Positions 53,342-62,726 of a DNA stretch of 64,000 bases are shown here, in pieces. The position numbers and the translations under genes were made by a program. The notes beneath the pieces are model-generated. The model did not search any database. It was not told the DNA's origin and saw nothing but the letters and a program-made list of their open reading frames with translations. Source of the DNA: Brenneria corticis (GTDB lineage: Bacteria > Pseudomonadota > Gammaproteobacteria > Enterobacterales > Enterobacteriaceae); the NCBI RefSeq assembly GCF_003115855.1, contig NZ_KZ819089.1:22776-86775 (forward strand), given 5' to 3'. Every line of letters starts with the position of its first letter. Position 1 is the stretch's first letter.

Positions 53342-54172
53342 ATGCAAGCGATTCACGCCTCCTGGTTCGTCCGGGGAATGATTAAAGCCACCAGCGATAT
53401 GTGGCTCAAAGGGTGGGATGAGCGCAACGGCGGCAATGTCAGCCTGCGCCTGACGGCCGAGGACGTTACGCCCTATGAGAGCGACTTTTACCCGCTGCCG
53501 CGCCATGAAGCCTTGACTCAGGCGATGCCCGAACTGGCGGACTGCTGGTTTATCGTTACCGGGTCGGGCAAGTTTTTCCGCAATGTGCAACTGGACCCGG
53601 CGGATTCGCTGGTGCTGCTGCAGGTGGACCATGACGGCAAGGGCTATCGCATTTTCTGGGGGCTGACCGGGGGAGGATTGCCCACCTCGGAGCTGGCGTC
53701 GCATTTCCAGTCGCACATCGTACGTATGGGCGTTACGCAGGGGCATGATCGGGTGATTATGCACTGCCATGCCACCAACCTCATCGCCCTCAGCTACGTA
53801 CTGGAATTGAACAGCCCGGTATTTACCCGCGAGCTGTGGGAGGGCAGCACCGAATGCCTGGTGGTCTTTCCCGACGGCGTCGGCATCGTGCCGTGGATGG
53901 TGCCGGGCACCGATGCCATCGGCACGGCGACCGCCGAACAGATGCAGCGCCACTCGCTGGTGCTATGGCCGTTCCACGGCATCTTCGGCAGCGGTCCGAC
54001 GCTGGATGAAACCTTCGGCCTGATCGATACCGCCGAAAAATCGGCGGAAGTGATGGTGAAAGTCAGATCGATGGGCGGCAAGAAACAGACCATTTCCACC
54101 GAGGAGCTTATCGCCCTGGGCCAACGCTTCGGCGTAACGCCGATGGAAGCCGCGCTGCGCGTGGCGCCGTAA
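53342..54172 (+). CDS. rhaD: Rhamnulose-1-phosphate aldolase
   Basis: This 276-residue class II aldolase splits rhamnulose-1-phosphate into dihydroxyacetone phosphate and lactaldehyde. The zinc ligand motif HCHATN is near residue 141, and GGNVSLRL and FIVTGSGKFFRN are family blocks. The ATG at 53342 is four bases after the rhaA stop codon and follows AAGGG. It completes rhaBAD. Confidence 0.96.
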   Translation: MQAIHASWFVRGMIKATSDMWLKGWDERNGGNVSLRLTAEDVTPYESDFYPLPRHEALTQAMPELADCWFIVTGSGKFFRNVQLDPADSLVLLQVDHDGKGYRIFWGLTGGGLPTSELASHFQSHIVRMGVTQGHDRVIMHCHATNLIALSYVLELNSPVFTRELWEGSTECLVVFPDGVGIVPWMVPGTDAIGTATAEQMQRHSLVLWPFHGIFGSGPTLDETFGLIDTAEKSAEVMVKVRSMGGKKQTISTEELIALGQRFGVTPMEAALRVAP

Positions 54173-54211
54173 AGCCCGGCGGCACTGCCGTAACGTACAG
54201 GAGAGCGCGCC

Positions 54212-54526
54212 ATGTTGCGTAAAGCGTTTGTGATGTCCGTTTTTCCCGGCCGCCACGCCGAGTACCGGCAGCGGCACAACCCTGTCTGGCCGGAGCTGGC
54301 CGCGGTGCTGAAAGCCCACGGCGCGCATCGCTACAGTATCTTTCTGGACAAACAGCGTAACCTGTTGTTCGGTTACGTTGAAATCGAGTCAGAAGCGCGC
54401 TGGAACGCCGTGGCGCAGACGGAGGTATGTCAGCGCTGGTGGCGGTATATGACCGAGGTGATGCCCGCCAATGCGGACAACAGCCCGGTCAGCGATGAAC
54501 TTGAATCGGTTTTTTATCTGGAATAG
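54212..54526 (+). CDS. rhaM: L-rhamnose mutarotase
   Basis: This 104-residue protein matches RhaM, which interconverts the alpha and beta anomers of L-rhamnose before isomerisation. Family features are the N-terminal RKAFVMSVFPGRHAEYRQRHNPVWPEL, the central GAHRYSIFLD and CQRWWRYM near residue 74. It follows rhaD after 39 bases with AGGAGAG upstream. A hairpin terminator follows. Confidence 0.95.
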   Translation: MLRKAFVMSVFPGRHAEYRQRHNPVWPELAAVLKAHGAHRYSIFLDKQRNLLFGYVEIESEARWNAVAQTEVCQRWWRYMTEVMPANADNSPVSDELESVFYLE

Positions 54527-54536
54527 CAAGTAAGCA

Positions 54537-54581
54537 CCGCACCTTCAAGGTCGGCTGCCCGACCGGGAAGCGTGCGGTTTT
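54537..54581 (+). terminator. Hairpin terminator after rhaM
   Basis: CCGCAC (54537-54542) pairs with GTGCGG (54572-54577), flanking an inner GGTCGG/CCGACC stem, with TTTT following on the plus strand. It ends the rhaBADM transcript; the convergent chemoreceptor gene ends just beyond. Confidence 0.7.
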
Positions 54582-54602
54582 CCATCCGGCGCCGCAAGCG
54601 CG

Positions 54603-56195
54603 CTACTGCGCCGTCGCAGGCAGATAGCCGACGGATGCCTGATAACCGGCGGATTCGTGATAACCGACGGACTCGTTGACGTGGAACTTATCCACCGTGC
54701 GCGACAGCTCCTGCGCCTGATCGCTCAGCGACTTCGCCGCCGCCAGCGCCTGTTGCACCAGCGCCGCGTTCTGCTCGGTGCTCTGATCCATCTGGGAAAC
54801 CGCCAGATTCACCTGTTCAATCCCCGCGCTCTGTTCCGAGCTGGCCGAACTGATCTCGCCCACCATGGTGGTGACGCGCTGCACGCTCTCGACGATCTCG
54901 CTCATGGTATCGCCGGCGCGCTTCACCAGTTCCGTGCCCTCGCCGACTTTGGATACCGAGTCGTCGATCAGGTTTTTGATCTCTTTCGCCGCCGACGCGG
55001 AGCGCTGCGCCAGCGTACGCACTTCGCTCGCCACCACCGCGAAGCCCCGGCCTTGTTCGCCCGCGCGCGCCGCTTCCACCGCCGCGTTCAACGCCAGAAT
55101 GTTGGTCTGAAACGCAATGCCGTTGATCACGCCGGTGATGTCCACGATCTTGCGCGAGGAGACGTCGATGGAGTCCATGGTATCCACCACCTGCTTCACC
55201 ACCGAGCCGCCGCGCAGCGCCACGTCCGAGGCGGACACCGCCAGTTCGTTGGCGTGGCGCGCGTTCTCGGCGTTCTGCTGCACGGTCGCCGTCAGTTCCT
55301 CCATCGCCGCCGCCGTCTGCTCCAGCGCGCTGGCCTGCGATTCGGTGCGCGACGACAGGTCTTCGTTGCCGGTGGCGATTTGCTGCGAGGCGGTGGCGAT
55401 GGAGTTGGTGCTGCCGCGCACCTGGCTCACCAGATGCGAGAGGTTATCGCGCATGGCGCGGATGGCATACAGGATGCTGGTCTGGTCGCCGGCGCGGGTG
55501 CGCACGTCCACCACCAGATTGCCGTCGGCGATCTGCCTGACCACCTCGACCGCGTACTGCGGCTCGCCGCCCAGCTGGCGCAGCAGCGTGCGCAGCATGT
55601 TCCACGCCAGCGTCGAAATCACCAGCAGCAACGCCACGCCGATAGAGAGCAGGATAATGGCGTTGCGCCAGAAAGCCTGCTGGATATCATCGATATAGTC
55701 GCCATAGCCGATGGTCCAGTCCCAGGGTTCGAATTTGATAATCGCGTACAGCTTCTCAACGGTATCCGTGGCCCCCGGACGCGTGCCGTGGGCTATCACC
55801 GTGCCGATGGTGTTGCCCTGCAAGGCCGCGCGATAACGCTCTCCGGCCTCTTTGCCGCCCTTGGCGTCGACGATGCCCACCCGCTTGGGATTAGGATGGA
55901 CGTAGTTGATATCGTTGGTGAAGCCGCGCACGAAGAAATAGCGATCGCCCTGATGAAAGCTGCTGATGGCCCGCTTGGCATCGGCCTGCGCCGCTTCAGG
56001 CGACAGCTGGCCCGCCTTTTCAAGATCGTAGGCCTTCTGCGCGGCGGCATGGGCCAGCTCCACCAGGGTCGAAAGCTGACCGACGCGCTCTTTCATCATC
56101 GACTGGTATAGCGTGTTCAACGCCACCGCCGACAGTATAATCAATCCCAACAGCGTGGTACCGCACAGCAGCATAATGCGTGTTTGCAATTTCAT
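54603..56195 (-). CDS. Methyl-accepting chemotaxis protein with sCache domain
   Basis: This 530-residue chemoreceptor has a membrane segment at about 7-30, a periplasmic single-Cache domain (about 35-185, with GDRYFFVRGFTNDINYVHPNPKRVG and PWDWTIGYGDYID), a second membrane segment near 188-208, a HAMP domain, and a signalling domain with the conserved hairpin tip EIKNLIDDSVSKVGEG and EVRTLAQRSASAAKEI region. The ligand is unknown; this Cache type often senses small organic acids. The C-terminus lacks the NWETF-type methylation-enzyme tether and ends with repeated GY segments. It lies alone between rhamnose and nickel-type transport genes. Confidence 0.92.
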   Translation of the reverse strand: MKLQTRIMLLCGTTLLGLIILSAVALNTLYQSMMKERVGQLSTLVELAHAAAQKAYDLEKAGQLSPEAAQADAKRAISSFHQGDRYFFVRGFTNDINYVHPNPKRVGIVDAKGGKEAGERYRAALQGNTIGTVIAHGTRPGATDTVEKLYAIIKFEPWDWTIGYGDYIDDIQQAFWRNAIILLSIGVALLLVISTLAWNMLRTLLRQLGGEPQYAVEVVRQIADGNLVVDVRTRAGDQTSILYAIRAMRDNLSHLVSQVRGSTNSIATASQQIATGNEDLSSRTESQASALEQTAAAMEELTATVQQNAENARHANELAVSASDVALRGGSVVKQVVDTMDSIDVSSRKIVDITGVINGIAFQTNILALNAAVEAARAGEQGRGFAVVASEVRTLAQRSASAAKEIKNLIDDSVSKVGEGTELVKRAGDTMSEIVESVQRVTTMVGEISSASSEQSAGIEQVNLAVSQMDQSTEQNAALVQQALAAAKSLSDQAQELSRTVDKFHVNESVGYHESAGYQASVGYLPATAQ

Positions 56196-56347
56196 AGCGT
56201 CTACTCCCTGGCACTTTTCGGATTATTCTTAGGGTAAAAATTTCACTATACATTATGGCTTTAGGTTACACCATAGCTGCCGGGGGGCTAAAACAAGGCG
56301 GGCGTTGCCGCCGGGACGATCCACCGATTTTTGCGCCGCCCGGCGAC

Positions 56348-57127
56348 TTAAAACGCCATCACCGCCTGTAACAGATGCCGGGCGTAAGGGTGCCGAACCT
56401 GCCCCAGCGTCGCCATATCATCGACCCGTTCAATCACGCGCCCCTGCTGAAGAAAAATGACCCGCTGACACAGATAGGTAATCGCCGTCAGATCGTGGCT
56501 GATAAACAGATAGGTCAGCCCCAGCTGCTGTCGCAGGTCCGCCAGCAAATCGAGGATCTGCACCTGCACGGTCACATCCAGCGCGCTGACCGCCTCGTCC
56601 AGCACCACAAAATCCGGCTTGCCGGCAATGGCGCGGGCGATGCAGACGCGCTGCATCTGCCCGCCGCTGAGCTGATGCGGGAAACGCTCGCACACCTCTT
56701 CCGTCAGCCCGACCTGATCCAGCAGCCCAACGACCTGCCGGCGCACCTCGTCGCGCCGGACGCCGCCGCGCACCAGCAACGGCTCGGACAGGATATGCAG
56801 CACGTTCATAAAGGGATTGGCCGACGAGGTGTAATCCTGAAAAACCGCGCTGACGCGCAGCGGTTTTTTCCCGCGCGGCCGCCAGAAGCGCAGCGGCGCA
56901 TACAGCGGCCGGCCGCCCAGTTTGACCTGCCCGCTTTTCGGCGCTTCCAGCCCCAGTAAAATGCGCCCCAGGGTGCTTTTTCCGCTGCCGCTCTCGCCGA
57001 TAATTCCCAGGCACTCCCCCGCCCGCACGTCGAACGACACGCCGTGCAGCACCGGCTGCCATGCGCCGCCGCCGTCCTGGGCGCGGTAGCCATGATGCAC
57101 GTTGTCCACTTCAACCAATATGCTCAC
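56348..57127 (-). CDS. nikE: Nickel-type ABC importer ATPase NikE
   Basis: This 259-residue ATPase has Walker A GESGSGKST, signature LSGGQMQR and Walker B FVVLDEAVSALD, as in NikE/DppF proteins. It is the last gene of a five-gene minus-strand operon in nikABCDE order and overlaps nikD by 17 bases. Substrate assignment to nickel rests on the operon layout and the NikA-like binding protein. Confidence 0.87.
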   Translation of the reverse strand: MSILVEVDNVHHGYRAQDGGGAWQPVLHGVSFDVRAGECLGIIGESGSGKSTLGRILLGLEAPKSGQVKLGGRPLYAPLRFWRPRGKKPLRVSAVFQDYTSSANPFMNVLHILSEPLLVRGGVRRDEVRRQVVGLLDQVGLTEEVCERFPHQLSGGQMQRVCIARAIAGKPDFVVLDEAVSALDVTVQVQILDLLADLRQQLGLTYLFISHDLTAITYLCQRVIFLQQGRVIERVDDMATLGQVRHPYARHLLQAVMAF

Positions 57128-57971
57128 CGACTCTCTCCTGGCTCACGCTTTCCGGCCCCTGGCGCGGCGGATTGACCACTATCTGATAACGCTGCTGCAA
57201 CGCCTGGCGCGACGCCACCAGATAACGGGTATGCTGATGTTGAGGCTGGCGCAGCACCTGCCGCACGTCGCCCTGCTCCACCGCCCGGCCCTGATGCATC
57301 ACCAGCACCCGGTCGGCAATCCGGTTTACCACGCCGAAATCGTGGGAAATAAACATCATGGTGGTGCCCAGGCGTTCACGTATCGCGCGGAACTCCTCCA
57401 TAATGTCGTACTGGGTGACCGAGTCGAGCGCGGTGGTGGGCTCATCGGCAATCAGCAGCTGCGGCTCCAGCGCCAGCGCAATGGCGATCATGATCCGTTG
57501 CAGCATGCCGCCGCTGATCTGGCTGGGGTATTTATCAAACAGCTGCGTCACGTCGCGCAGACGGACCCGCCGCATCATCTCCAGCGCCATCCCGCGCGCG
57601 TCGCGCTGATTCAACGGCAGATGCGCGCGGAAGGTCTCCACCATCTGGCTGCCGAGGGTCTGCAAGGGATCGAAGGCGCTCATCGGATGTTGCAGGATCA
57701 TACCGATGGTTTTCCCCCGCAGACGGCGCATCGCTTCCGCGTCCTGCGCCAGCAGGTCCGCGCCATCCAGCCAGGCCAGCCCCGAGCGGGTAAACTGCCC
57801 GCCCAGCAGCCCCATCAGCGCGCGGCAGGTCAGGCTTTTGCCGCTGCCGCTTTCCCCGACGATGCCCAGACAGGCGTGGCGCGGCAGGGTAAACGAAATA
57901 TCATGCAGCAGAGCGCGCTCCCCGGACGCCAGCCCGACCCGCAAATTTTCCACCCGTAATAGATCGCTCAT
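57111..57971 (-). CDS. nikD: Nickel-type ABC importer ATPase NikD
   Basis: This 286-residue ATPase has GESGSGKSL, ISGGMLQR and LLIADEPTTALD. The methionine-rich signature ISGGMLQR is typical of NikD-type ATPases. With NikE it would drive the NikBC permease. It overlaps nikC by four bases and nikE by 17, so the operon is tightly coupled. The C-terminal 25 residues are charged and poorly conserved. Confidence 0.88.
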   Translation of the reverse strand: MSDLLRVENLRVGLASGERALLHDISFTLPRHACLGIVGESGSGKSLTCRALMGLLGGQFTRSGLAWLDGADLLAQDAEAMRRLRGKTIGMILQHPMSAFDPLQTLGSQMVETFRAHLPLNQRDARGMALEMMRRVRLRDVTQLFDKYPSQISGGMLQRIMIAIALALEPQLLIADEPTTALDSVTQYDIMEEFRAIRERLGTTMMFISHDFGVVNRIADRVLVMHQGRAVEQGDVRQVLRQPQHQHTRYLVASRQALQQRYQIVVNPPRQGPESVSQERVGEHIG

Positions 57972-58798
57972 CGGTGAGACTCCCTAGGGTCCAGCGCATC
58001 GCGCAGACAGTCGCCCAGCAGATTAAATGCCGCCACCACCACCAGAATCGCCAGCCCCGGCGCCAGCATTTGCGTCGGGTGGCTCATCATCACTTTCTGC
58101 GCTTCGCTCAGCATCGTGCCCCACTCGGCCGTCGGCGCCTGTACGCCCAGCCCGAGGAACGACAGCGCGGAGATATTCAGGATCACCCAGCCGGTATCCA
58201 GCGTCGCCAGCACCACGATCTCCGCCAGGGCATTAGGCAACAGATGGCGCCGCAGGATAAACCCCAGCGGGGTGCCGCTGGCCCGCGAAAACAGGATATA
58301 GTTTTTCTGGCTGTGTTTGATCACAATCCCGCGGATCATGCGGGTATACCACGCCCACTTCACCAGGATATTGGCCAGGATCACGTTAAAGATCCCCACG
58401 CCCAGGATGCCGACGATCGCCAGGATCATGATCTGGCTGGGAAACGACAGCATCACATCGCAGCAGCGCATCATAACCTCATCCAGCCGCCCGCGAAAAT
58501 AGCCGGATAAAAAACCGAACAGGCAGCCGATGACGATGGTGATCGCCATGGTGAGCAGCGCCAGAAAAAGCGTGGTGCGCACGCCGAACATCAGGCGCGA
58601 TAACACACAGCGCCCCAGATGGTCGGAGCCCAGCGGGAAACGCGCGCCGAAGTCGGCGTATTTGCGGGCGATATTGATTTTGTTGGGATCGTTGGGCGCC
58701 AGCCACGGGGCGAAAATACCGACGGCCACCACCACCGCCAGCGTCAACAGGCAGAGCAGCGCGACTTTATCGCGCAACAGTTTGTGCGAAAACAGCAT
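57968..58798 (-). CDS. nikC: Nickel-type ABC permease NikC
   Basis: This 276-residue inner-membrane permease shows FPLGSDHLGRCVLSRLMFGVRTTL near residue 55, the coupling motif FSRASGTPLGFILRRHLLPNALAEI near 170 and LSFLGLGVQAPTAEWGTMLSEAQ. About six membrane segments are expected. It pairs with the preceding NikB-like permease, whose stop codon lies one base upstream. Confidence 0.89.
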   Translation of the reverse strand: MLFSHKLLRDKVALLCLLTLAVVVAVGIFAPWLAPNDPNKINIARKYADFGARFPLGSDHLGRCVLSRLMFGVRTTLFLALLTMAITIVIGCLFGFLSGYFRGRLDEVMMRCCDVMLSFPSQIMILAIVGILGVGIFNVILANILVKWAWYTRMIRGIVIKHSQKNYILFSRASGTPLGFILRRHLLPNALAEIVVLATLDTGWVILNISALSFLGLGVQAPTAEWGTMLSEAQKVMMSHPTQMLAPGLAILVVVAAFNLLGDCLRDALDPRESHR

Positions 58799-58799
58799 A

Positions 58800-59732
58800 T
58801 TATCCCTCTTGCCGCAGAGCGGGGTCCATCCAGCGCTGAATGATATCCACCAACAGATTGCAGATCACAAACAGCACGCCCATCATCAGGATATAAGCCT
58901 GAATCACCGGATAATCGCGGTTGAAAATAGCCGAAATGCATAACCGCCCCACCCCCGGCCAGGCAAAGATATTTTCGATAATCACCGTTCCGGCCAGCAG
59001 TTGCGGAATACTCATCCCCAGCGCGGTAATACTGCTGTGCAGCGAGTTTTTCAGTACGTGGCGCAGGATGATGCTTTTTTCCGTCAGCCCGCGGGCCCGC
59101 GCGTAATACACATAGTACTGCTGCATATTTTCCAGCATATTGTTGCGGATCAGGCGGATATAGATCGCCACGTAAACCATGGACAGGGTGACGGCGGGCA
59201 GAATGATATGCGAAAAGGTGCCGCTGCCGCTGGTGGGCAGCAAATCCCATGACAGCGCGAACCACCAGATAAGCAGCAGCCCCAGCCAATAGCTGGGCAT
59301 CGCCGTTCCCAGAAACACCAGCGTGCGCACCAGGCGATCGAAAACGCTGTCTTTAAACACCGCGCTCAACACCCCCAGCGGCACGCTGACGCACAGGATA
59401 ATGGCCAGCGCCAGCGCGGCCAACGCCAGCGTCGCCGGCAGACAGCGGGCGATCTCGTCCAGCACCAGCCGGTTGTTGACGTAGGAATAGCCAAAATCCA
59501 GCCGCGCGGCGTCATACAGCCAGTAGAGATAGCGCAGCGGGAAGGGGCGATCCAGCCCCAGCTGCAGGCGCATCTGCGCGATGGACTCCGGCGTCGGGAT
59601 GATTTCATTCACCCGCAGAGCGACTTCCGCCGGGTCCGCCGGCACCAGATTCAATAACAAAAAAGAGAGGAACGAGATCCCCAGCAAAATCGGCAACGTC
59701 AGCAGCAAACGGCGACGGAGATATCTTTTCAC
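58800..59732 (-). CDS. nikB: Nickel-type ABC permease NikB
   Basis: This 310-residue permease has the class N-terminus LLLTLPILLGISFLSFLLLNLVPADPAEVALR, the LGLDRPFPLRYLYWL loop and the coupling region ARGLTEKSIILRHVLKNSLHSS near residue 210. It is the second gene of the operon, 47 bases after the binding-protein gene. The features match NikB and related peptide permeases; nickel is inferred from the operon. Confidence 0.89.
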   Translation of the reverse strand: MKRYLRRRLLLTLPILLGISFLSFLLLNLVPADPAEVALRVNEIIPTPESIAQMRLQLGLDRPFPLRYLYWLYDAARLDFGYSYVNNRLVLDEIARCLPATLALAALALAIILCVSVPLGVLSAVFKDSVFDRLVRTLVFLGTAMPSYWLGLLLIWWFALSWDLLPTSGSGTFSHIILPAVTLSMVYVAIYIRLIRNNMLENMQQYYVYYARARGLTEKSIILRHVLKNSLHSSITALGMSIPQLLAGTVIIENIFAWPGVGRLCISAIFNRDYPVIQAYILMMGVLFVICNLLVDIIQRWMDPALRQEG

Positions 59733-59779
59733 ACGGCAACCTATACTTTCACTGGCTTGTCAGACCGCTTACCCGCCGG

Positions 59780-61381
59780 TTAATCGCGATACATGCGATC
59801 AAACGGGATCTCAAATTGCGATGGATTGAAATCCACCCCTTGCAGGCTCTTCACGTACACCGCCCGGTTACGTTCATAGGTCAGCGGAATATAAACCGCT
59901 TCTTCATGCAAGGTGGTCAGTACATAGCGATATAATTCCTGACGTTCCTTTTCATCGGTGGTGACCAGCGCGTGCGCAATGCTGCCGTCGATCCGCTTTT
60001 TCTGCGCCAGCCCCTGCTGAGCCGCGTAGTCGCCGTAGACCGGCAGTTTCATGCCGGAGAGGAATGACTGCGGATCGTAAGGCGTGCCCCAGGAAATATT
60101 AAACACGATATCGAAGCTGCCGGCTTTCTGCCGGTCGCGATAAGCCTGTTCCTCTTCGCCATACAGCCTGAGCTCGATGCCCAGCTCGGCGAACTCGCTT
60201 TGCAGATACTCGGCGATGACTTTCTGCGAGGCGGTGTTGCTGTCGTAATAAATGCTGATGGATAACGGCTTACCCTCTTTCTGGCGCCAGGTCTGCCCGC
60301 GTTTCTGCTGCCAGCCCGCCGCATCCAGCAGCTTTTTAGCCTGCTCAAGGTCGTAGGCGTAGGGTTGCAGATCGATATTGCTGTACGGCACGTTTTTCGC
60401 CAGCAGGGTATCCGCCGGCACTTCGCTGCCGTTAAAAATCCCTTCGGCGATATCGACTTTATTCACCGCGTGCTGCAACGCCTGACGCACGCGCACATCT
60501 TTCAGGTTTTCCGCTGTCGTATTAATCAACAACATGCGGGTCGAAACCGGCTCAGATAGTTTCGTAGCGAATTTTTTATCTTTACCCAGTTGGGCGAACG
60601 CATCGGCATCGATCATGTTTTTACCGTAGATCAGCTCGATCTCCCCCTTCTGCAAGGCCAGCAAACGGGTTTGCGTATCGGGAATGACCTTCATCACCAC
60701 TTTTTCCAGCTTCGGCTTTTCACCCCAGTAGAGCGGATTGAGGGTGAATATCGCGTACTCGTCGGTTTTATGCTCGCTCAGCACGTAAGGGCCGGTGCCG
60801 ATATAGCCGTTAACCCCCTGCTTCGTTCCCCCCTCTTTCATTGCGGCGGGTGAAATAAAGCGCATCGGCCGGGTAACCGCCAGCTCGATCAAAAAGGGGT
60901 AATAGGGCTCTTTCAACGTAAAGCGCAGGCGGCGTTCATCCAGCGCTTCCACCTTGTCGATAATGCGCACCATCTCCAGCCAGCCATGCCGTTCGCGGTT
61001 AGCCAGTATCGCATCAATGTTCTGTTTCGCCGTTTGGGCGTTGAACGCGGTCCCGTCGCTGAATTTCACGGCGGAGCGCAGCGTAAAGGTATACACCTTG
61101 CCGTCCGCCGAGGTTTCCCATTTTTCAGCCAGCCAGGGCTCAATGCCCTGCGGCGTCACTTTCACCAATGATTCATACAGCATGTTCTGCGCCCAGATCT
61201 CGCCGGAGTAGATATGCGGGTTGAGATCGCGGGTGTCGCGGAAATTGGCGAAGGTCAGGGATTGGGGCTGCTGAGCGCCAAGCGGCGCGGCGACCAGGGA
61301 AGAGAGGCAGAGCAACAATGAGGTAAGGAGCCGGCGGGATTGACGTTTTCCGCCATAAACAGCATCTTTCAATTCAGGCAT
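59780..61381 (-). CDS. nikA: Nickel-type binding protein NikA/YntA-like
   Basis: This 533-residue periplasmic binding protein has a signal peptide (LLTSLLLCLSSLVAAPLGAQ) and aligns with E. coli NikA over its length: LNPHIYSGEIWAQNMLYESLVK, GTGPYVLSEH, YWGEKPK and WGTPYDPQSFLSGM. The arginine equivalent to NikA Arg137 (in TRPMRF) is kept. The loop that carries the direct nickel ligand His416 in NikA reads MKLPVYGDYAAQQGL here, with tyrosine in the histidine position. It may therefore bind a different metal chelate, as proposed for Ynt- and Cnt-type systems. No metallophore synthesis genes are adjacent. Confidence 0.85.
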   Translation of the reverse strand: MPELKDAVYGGKRQSRRLLTSLLLCLSSLVAAPLGAQQPQSLTFANFRDTRDLNPHIYSGEIWAQNMLYESLVKVTPQGIEPWLAEKWETSADGKVYTFTLRSAVKFSDGTAFNAQTAKQNIDAILANRERHGWLEMVRIIDKVEALDERRLRFTLKEPYYPFLIELAVTRPMRFISPAAMKEGGTKQGVNGYIGTGPYVLSEHKTDEYAIFTLNPLYWGEKPKLEKVVMKVIPDTQTRLLALQKGEIELIYGKNMIDADAFAQLGKDKKFATKLSEPVSTRMLLINTTAENLKDVRVRQALQHAVNKVDIAEGIFNGSEVPADTLLAKNVPYSNIDLQPYAYDLEQAKKLLDAAGWQQKRGQTWRQKEGKPLSISIYYDSNTASQKVIAEYLQSEFAELGIELRLYGEEEQAYRDRQKAGSFDIVFNISWGTPYDPQSFLSGMKLPVYGDYAAQQGLAQKKRIDGSIAHALVTTDEKERQELYRYVLTTLHEEAVYIPLTYERNRAVYVKSLQGVDFNPSQFEIPFDRMYRD

Positions 61382-61705
61382 AGTAATAATCCGTTTACCA
61401 AAAAAGCGCCGAAGCGCAAAAAAGTCATGTAAAAGCGCCCGCTATTTTACGGGCGATCGCCCAAATAATACTCATTATCGTTTCTGGAATTATGACTTGG
61501 CGCAGAGAAATCGCCGGAATTTATGCCCGCCGGGGACTGAGCGACATAACGGCTTAACGTTACCGCAACGCATATAGCCGCAGCGCAATACCGGGATCAG
61601 GCGGGTAATTGCGGCGACTAAATTTCATTACGGCGTAAAATGGTATTACAATCGGGCCGAAACCGTTTCGATTTCCCAATAGCGTGAAAAGCAAGAGCGA
61701 GCACC
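61382..61705. other. Intergenic region between nikA and GNAT gene
   Basis: These 324 bases contain divergent promoters but no gene. A hairpin CGCCCG-N8-CGGGCG lies at 61436-61455. I looked for a NikR operator (GTATGA-N16-TCATAC) and saw none. Confidence 0.5.
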
Positions 61706-62209
61706 ATGACAACCGCAATCCCCGTCGACCTTTTGATGCGCCCGATCACCGCGCAAGACAACGCCGCTATCGCCCGCGTTATCCGCCGTGTTTCCGCCGA
61801 ATTCGGTTTGACGGCCGACAAAGGCTACACGGTATCCGACCCCGATCTGGACCACCTGTTTGAGCTGTACAATCGGCCGGACAGCGCCTATTGGGTGATT
61901 GAGCACCTGGGGGACGTCGTCGGCGGCGGCGGCATCGCGCCGTTGACGGCGGGCGATGAGGACGTATGCGAATTACAGAAAATGTATTTTCTGCCGATTC
62001 TGCGCGGCAGAGGCCTGGCCAGGCAGTTAGCCGTACAGGCGCTGGATTTCGCCCGCCGGCGGGGTTTTCGCCGCTGCTATCTGGAAACCACCGGCCACTT
62101 GACCAGCGCCATCCGGCTGTATGAATCACTGGGGTTTGAACATATTCCCCACTCCATGGGCCATACCGGCCATACCGATTGCGAAGTCACCATGCTGAAA
62201 GTGCTGTAG
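61706..62209 (+). CDS. GNAT family N-acetyltransferase
   Basis: This 167-residue protein has the GNAT fold pattern: an N-terminal MRPITAQDNAAIARVIR strand-helix, the acetyl-CoA binding motif QKMYFLPILRGRGLARQL (R-G-R-G-L-A) near residue 95, and a C-terminal SAIRLYESLGFEHIP motif. The acceptor substrate cannot be told from sequence. It lies alone between the nik operon and rraB, divergent from nikA. Confidence 0.87.
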   Translation: MTTAIPVDLLMRPITAQDNAAIARVIRRVSAEFGLTADKGYTVSDPDLDHLFELYNRPDSAYWVIEHLGDVVGGGGIAPLTAGDEDVCELQKMYFLPILRGRGLARQLAVQALDFARRRGFRRCYLETTGHLTSAIRLYESLGFEHIPHSMGHTGHTDCEVTMLKVL

Positions 62210-62300
62210 TCAGCGGCCGGCTTTCCGACCGCGCCGGGAGGGAGGCGCGGCCCGCGGGCGTCTTCACCCCCGCGGTATTGCATAAAGCGAAACGCGGCGA

Positions 62301-62726
62301 TTAATGACGTTTTCCGTCGTCATCTTCGTCGTAGAAATCCTCGTCGGCTCCTTCTTCGCCGTCTTCGCCGTCGGGATCCTCAAAATAGGTGCCCCAGCCG
62401 TCATAGTTAACGCCATAACGCTCGGCCAGCGTCAAAAGCTGTTCCACCTGCGCGTCGATCAGCTCCGCGTTCAACGCCACTTCGCTGATGGCGTCGCAGC
62501 ACATCAGTAAAATCCCGTCTTCCACTTCAAGCTCTTCCGCATCCGTCACTTCGTAACCCAGTTTGAACGCTTCCACGGCGACCTTTTCCAGCACTTCGAA
62601 CTTCTCGGCGGAGAAATGGTGCTCGATGGTATAGAGCGCATCCGGGTCGCTGCCGTCATCCAGCAGCTCTTCGATGATCAGGCGCGTCTCTTCACGTTGT
62701 TCTTCCAGCAATTCGCGGTTGGCCAT
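62301..62726 (-). CDS. rraB: Ribonuclease E inhibitor RraB
   Basis: This 141-residue acidic protein matches RraB (YjgD), which binds RNase E and changes its activity on selected transcripts. Family blocks are EQREETRLIIEELLDDGSDPDALYTIEHHFS at the start, KVAVEAFKLGYEVTDAEE and YGVNYDGWGTYFEDP, followed by an acidic tail. The place divergent from argI matches E. coli. Confidence 0.95.
   Translation of the reverse strand: MANRELLEEQREETRLIIEELLDDGSDPDALYTIEHHFSAEKFEVLEKVAVEAFKLGYEVTDAEELEVEDGILLMCCDAISEVALNAELIDAQVEQLLTLAERYGVNYDGWGTYFEDPDGEDGEEGADEDFYDEDDDGKRH

Noticed and set aside
54657..56111. A 484-codon plus-strand frame opposite the chemoreceptor gene
   Set aside because: It is a low-complexity shadow rich in Arg, His and Gln, antisense to a well-supported chemoreceptor.
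56196..56347. Sigma-28 promoter upstream of the chemoreceptor
   Set aside because: TAAAG is present on the minus strand, but the GCCGATAA half is not at the right distance.
61382..61705. NikR operator in front of nikA
   Set aside because: No GTATGA-N16-TCATAC arrangement was found, so control by NikR cannot be claimed.
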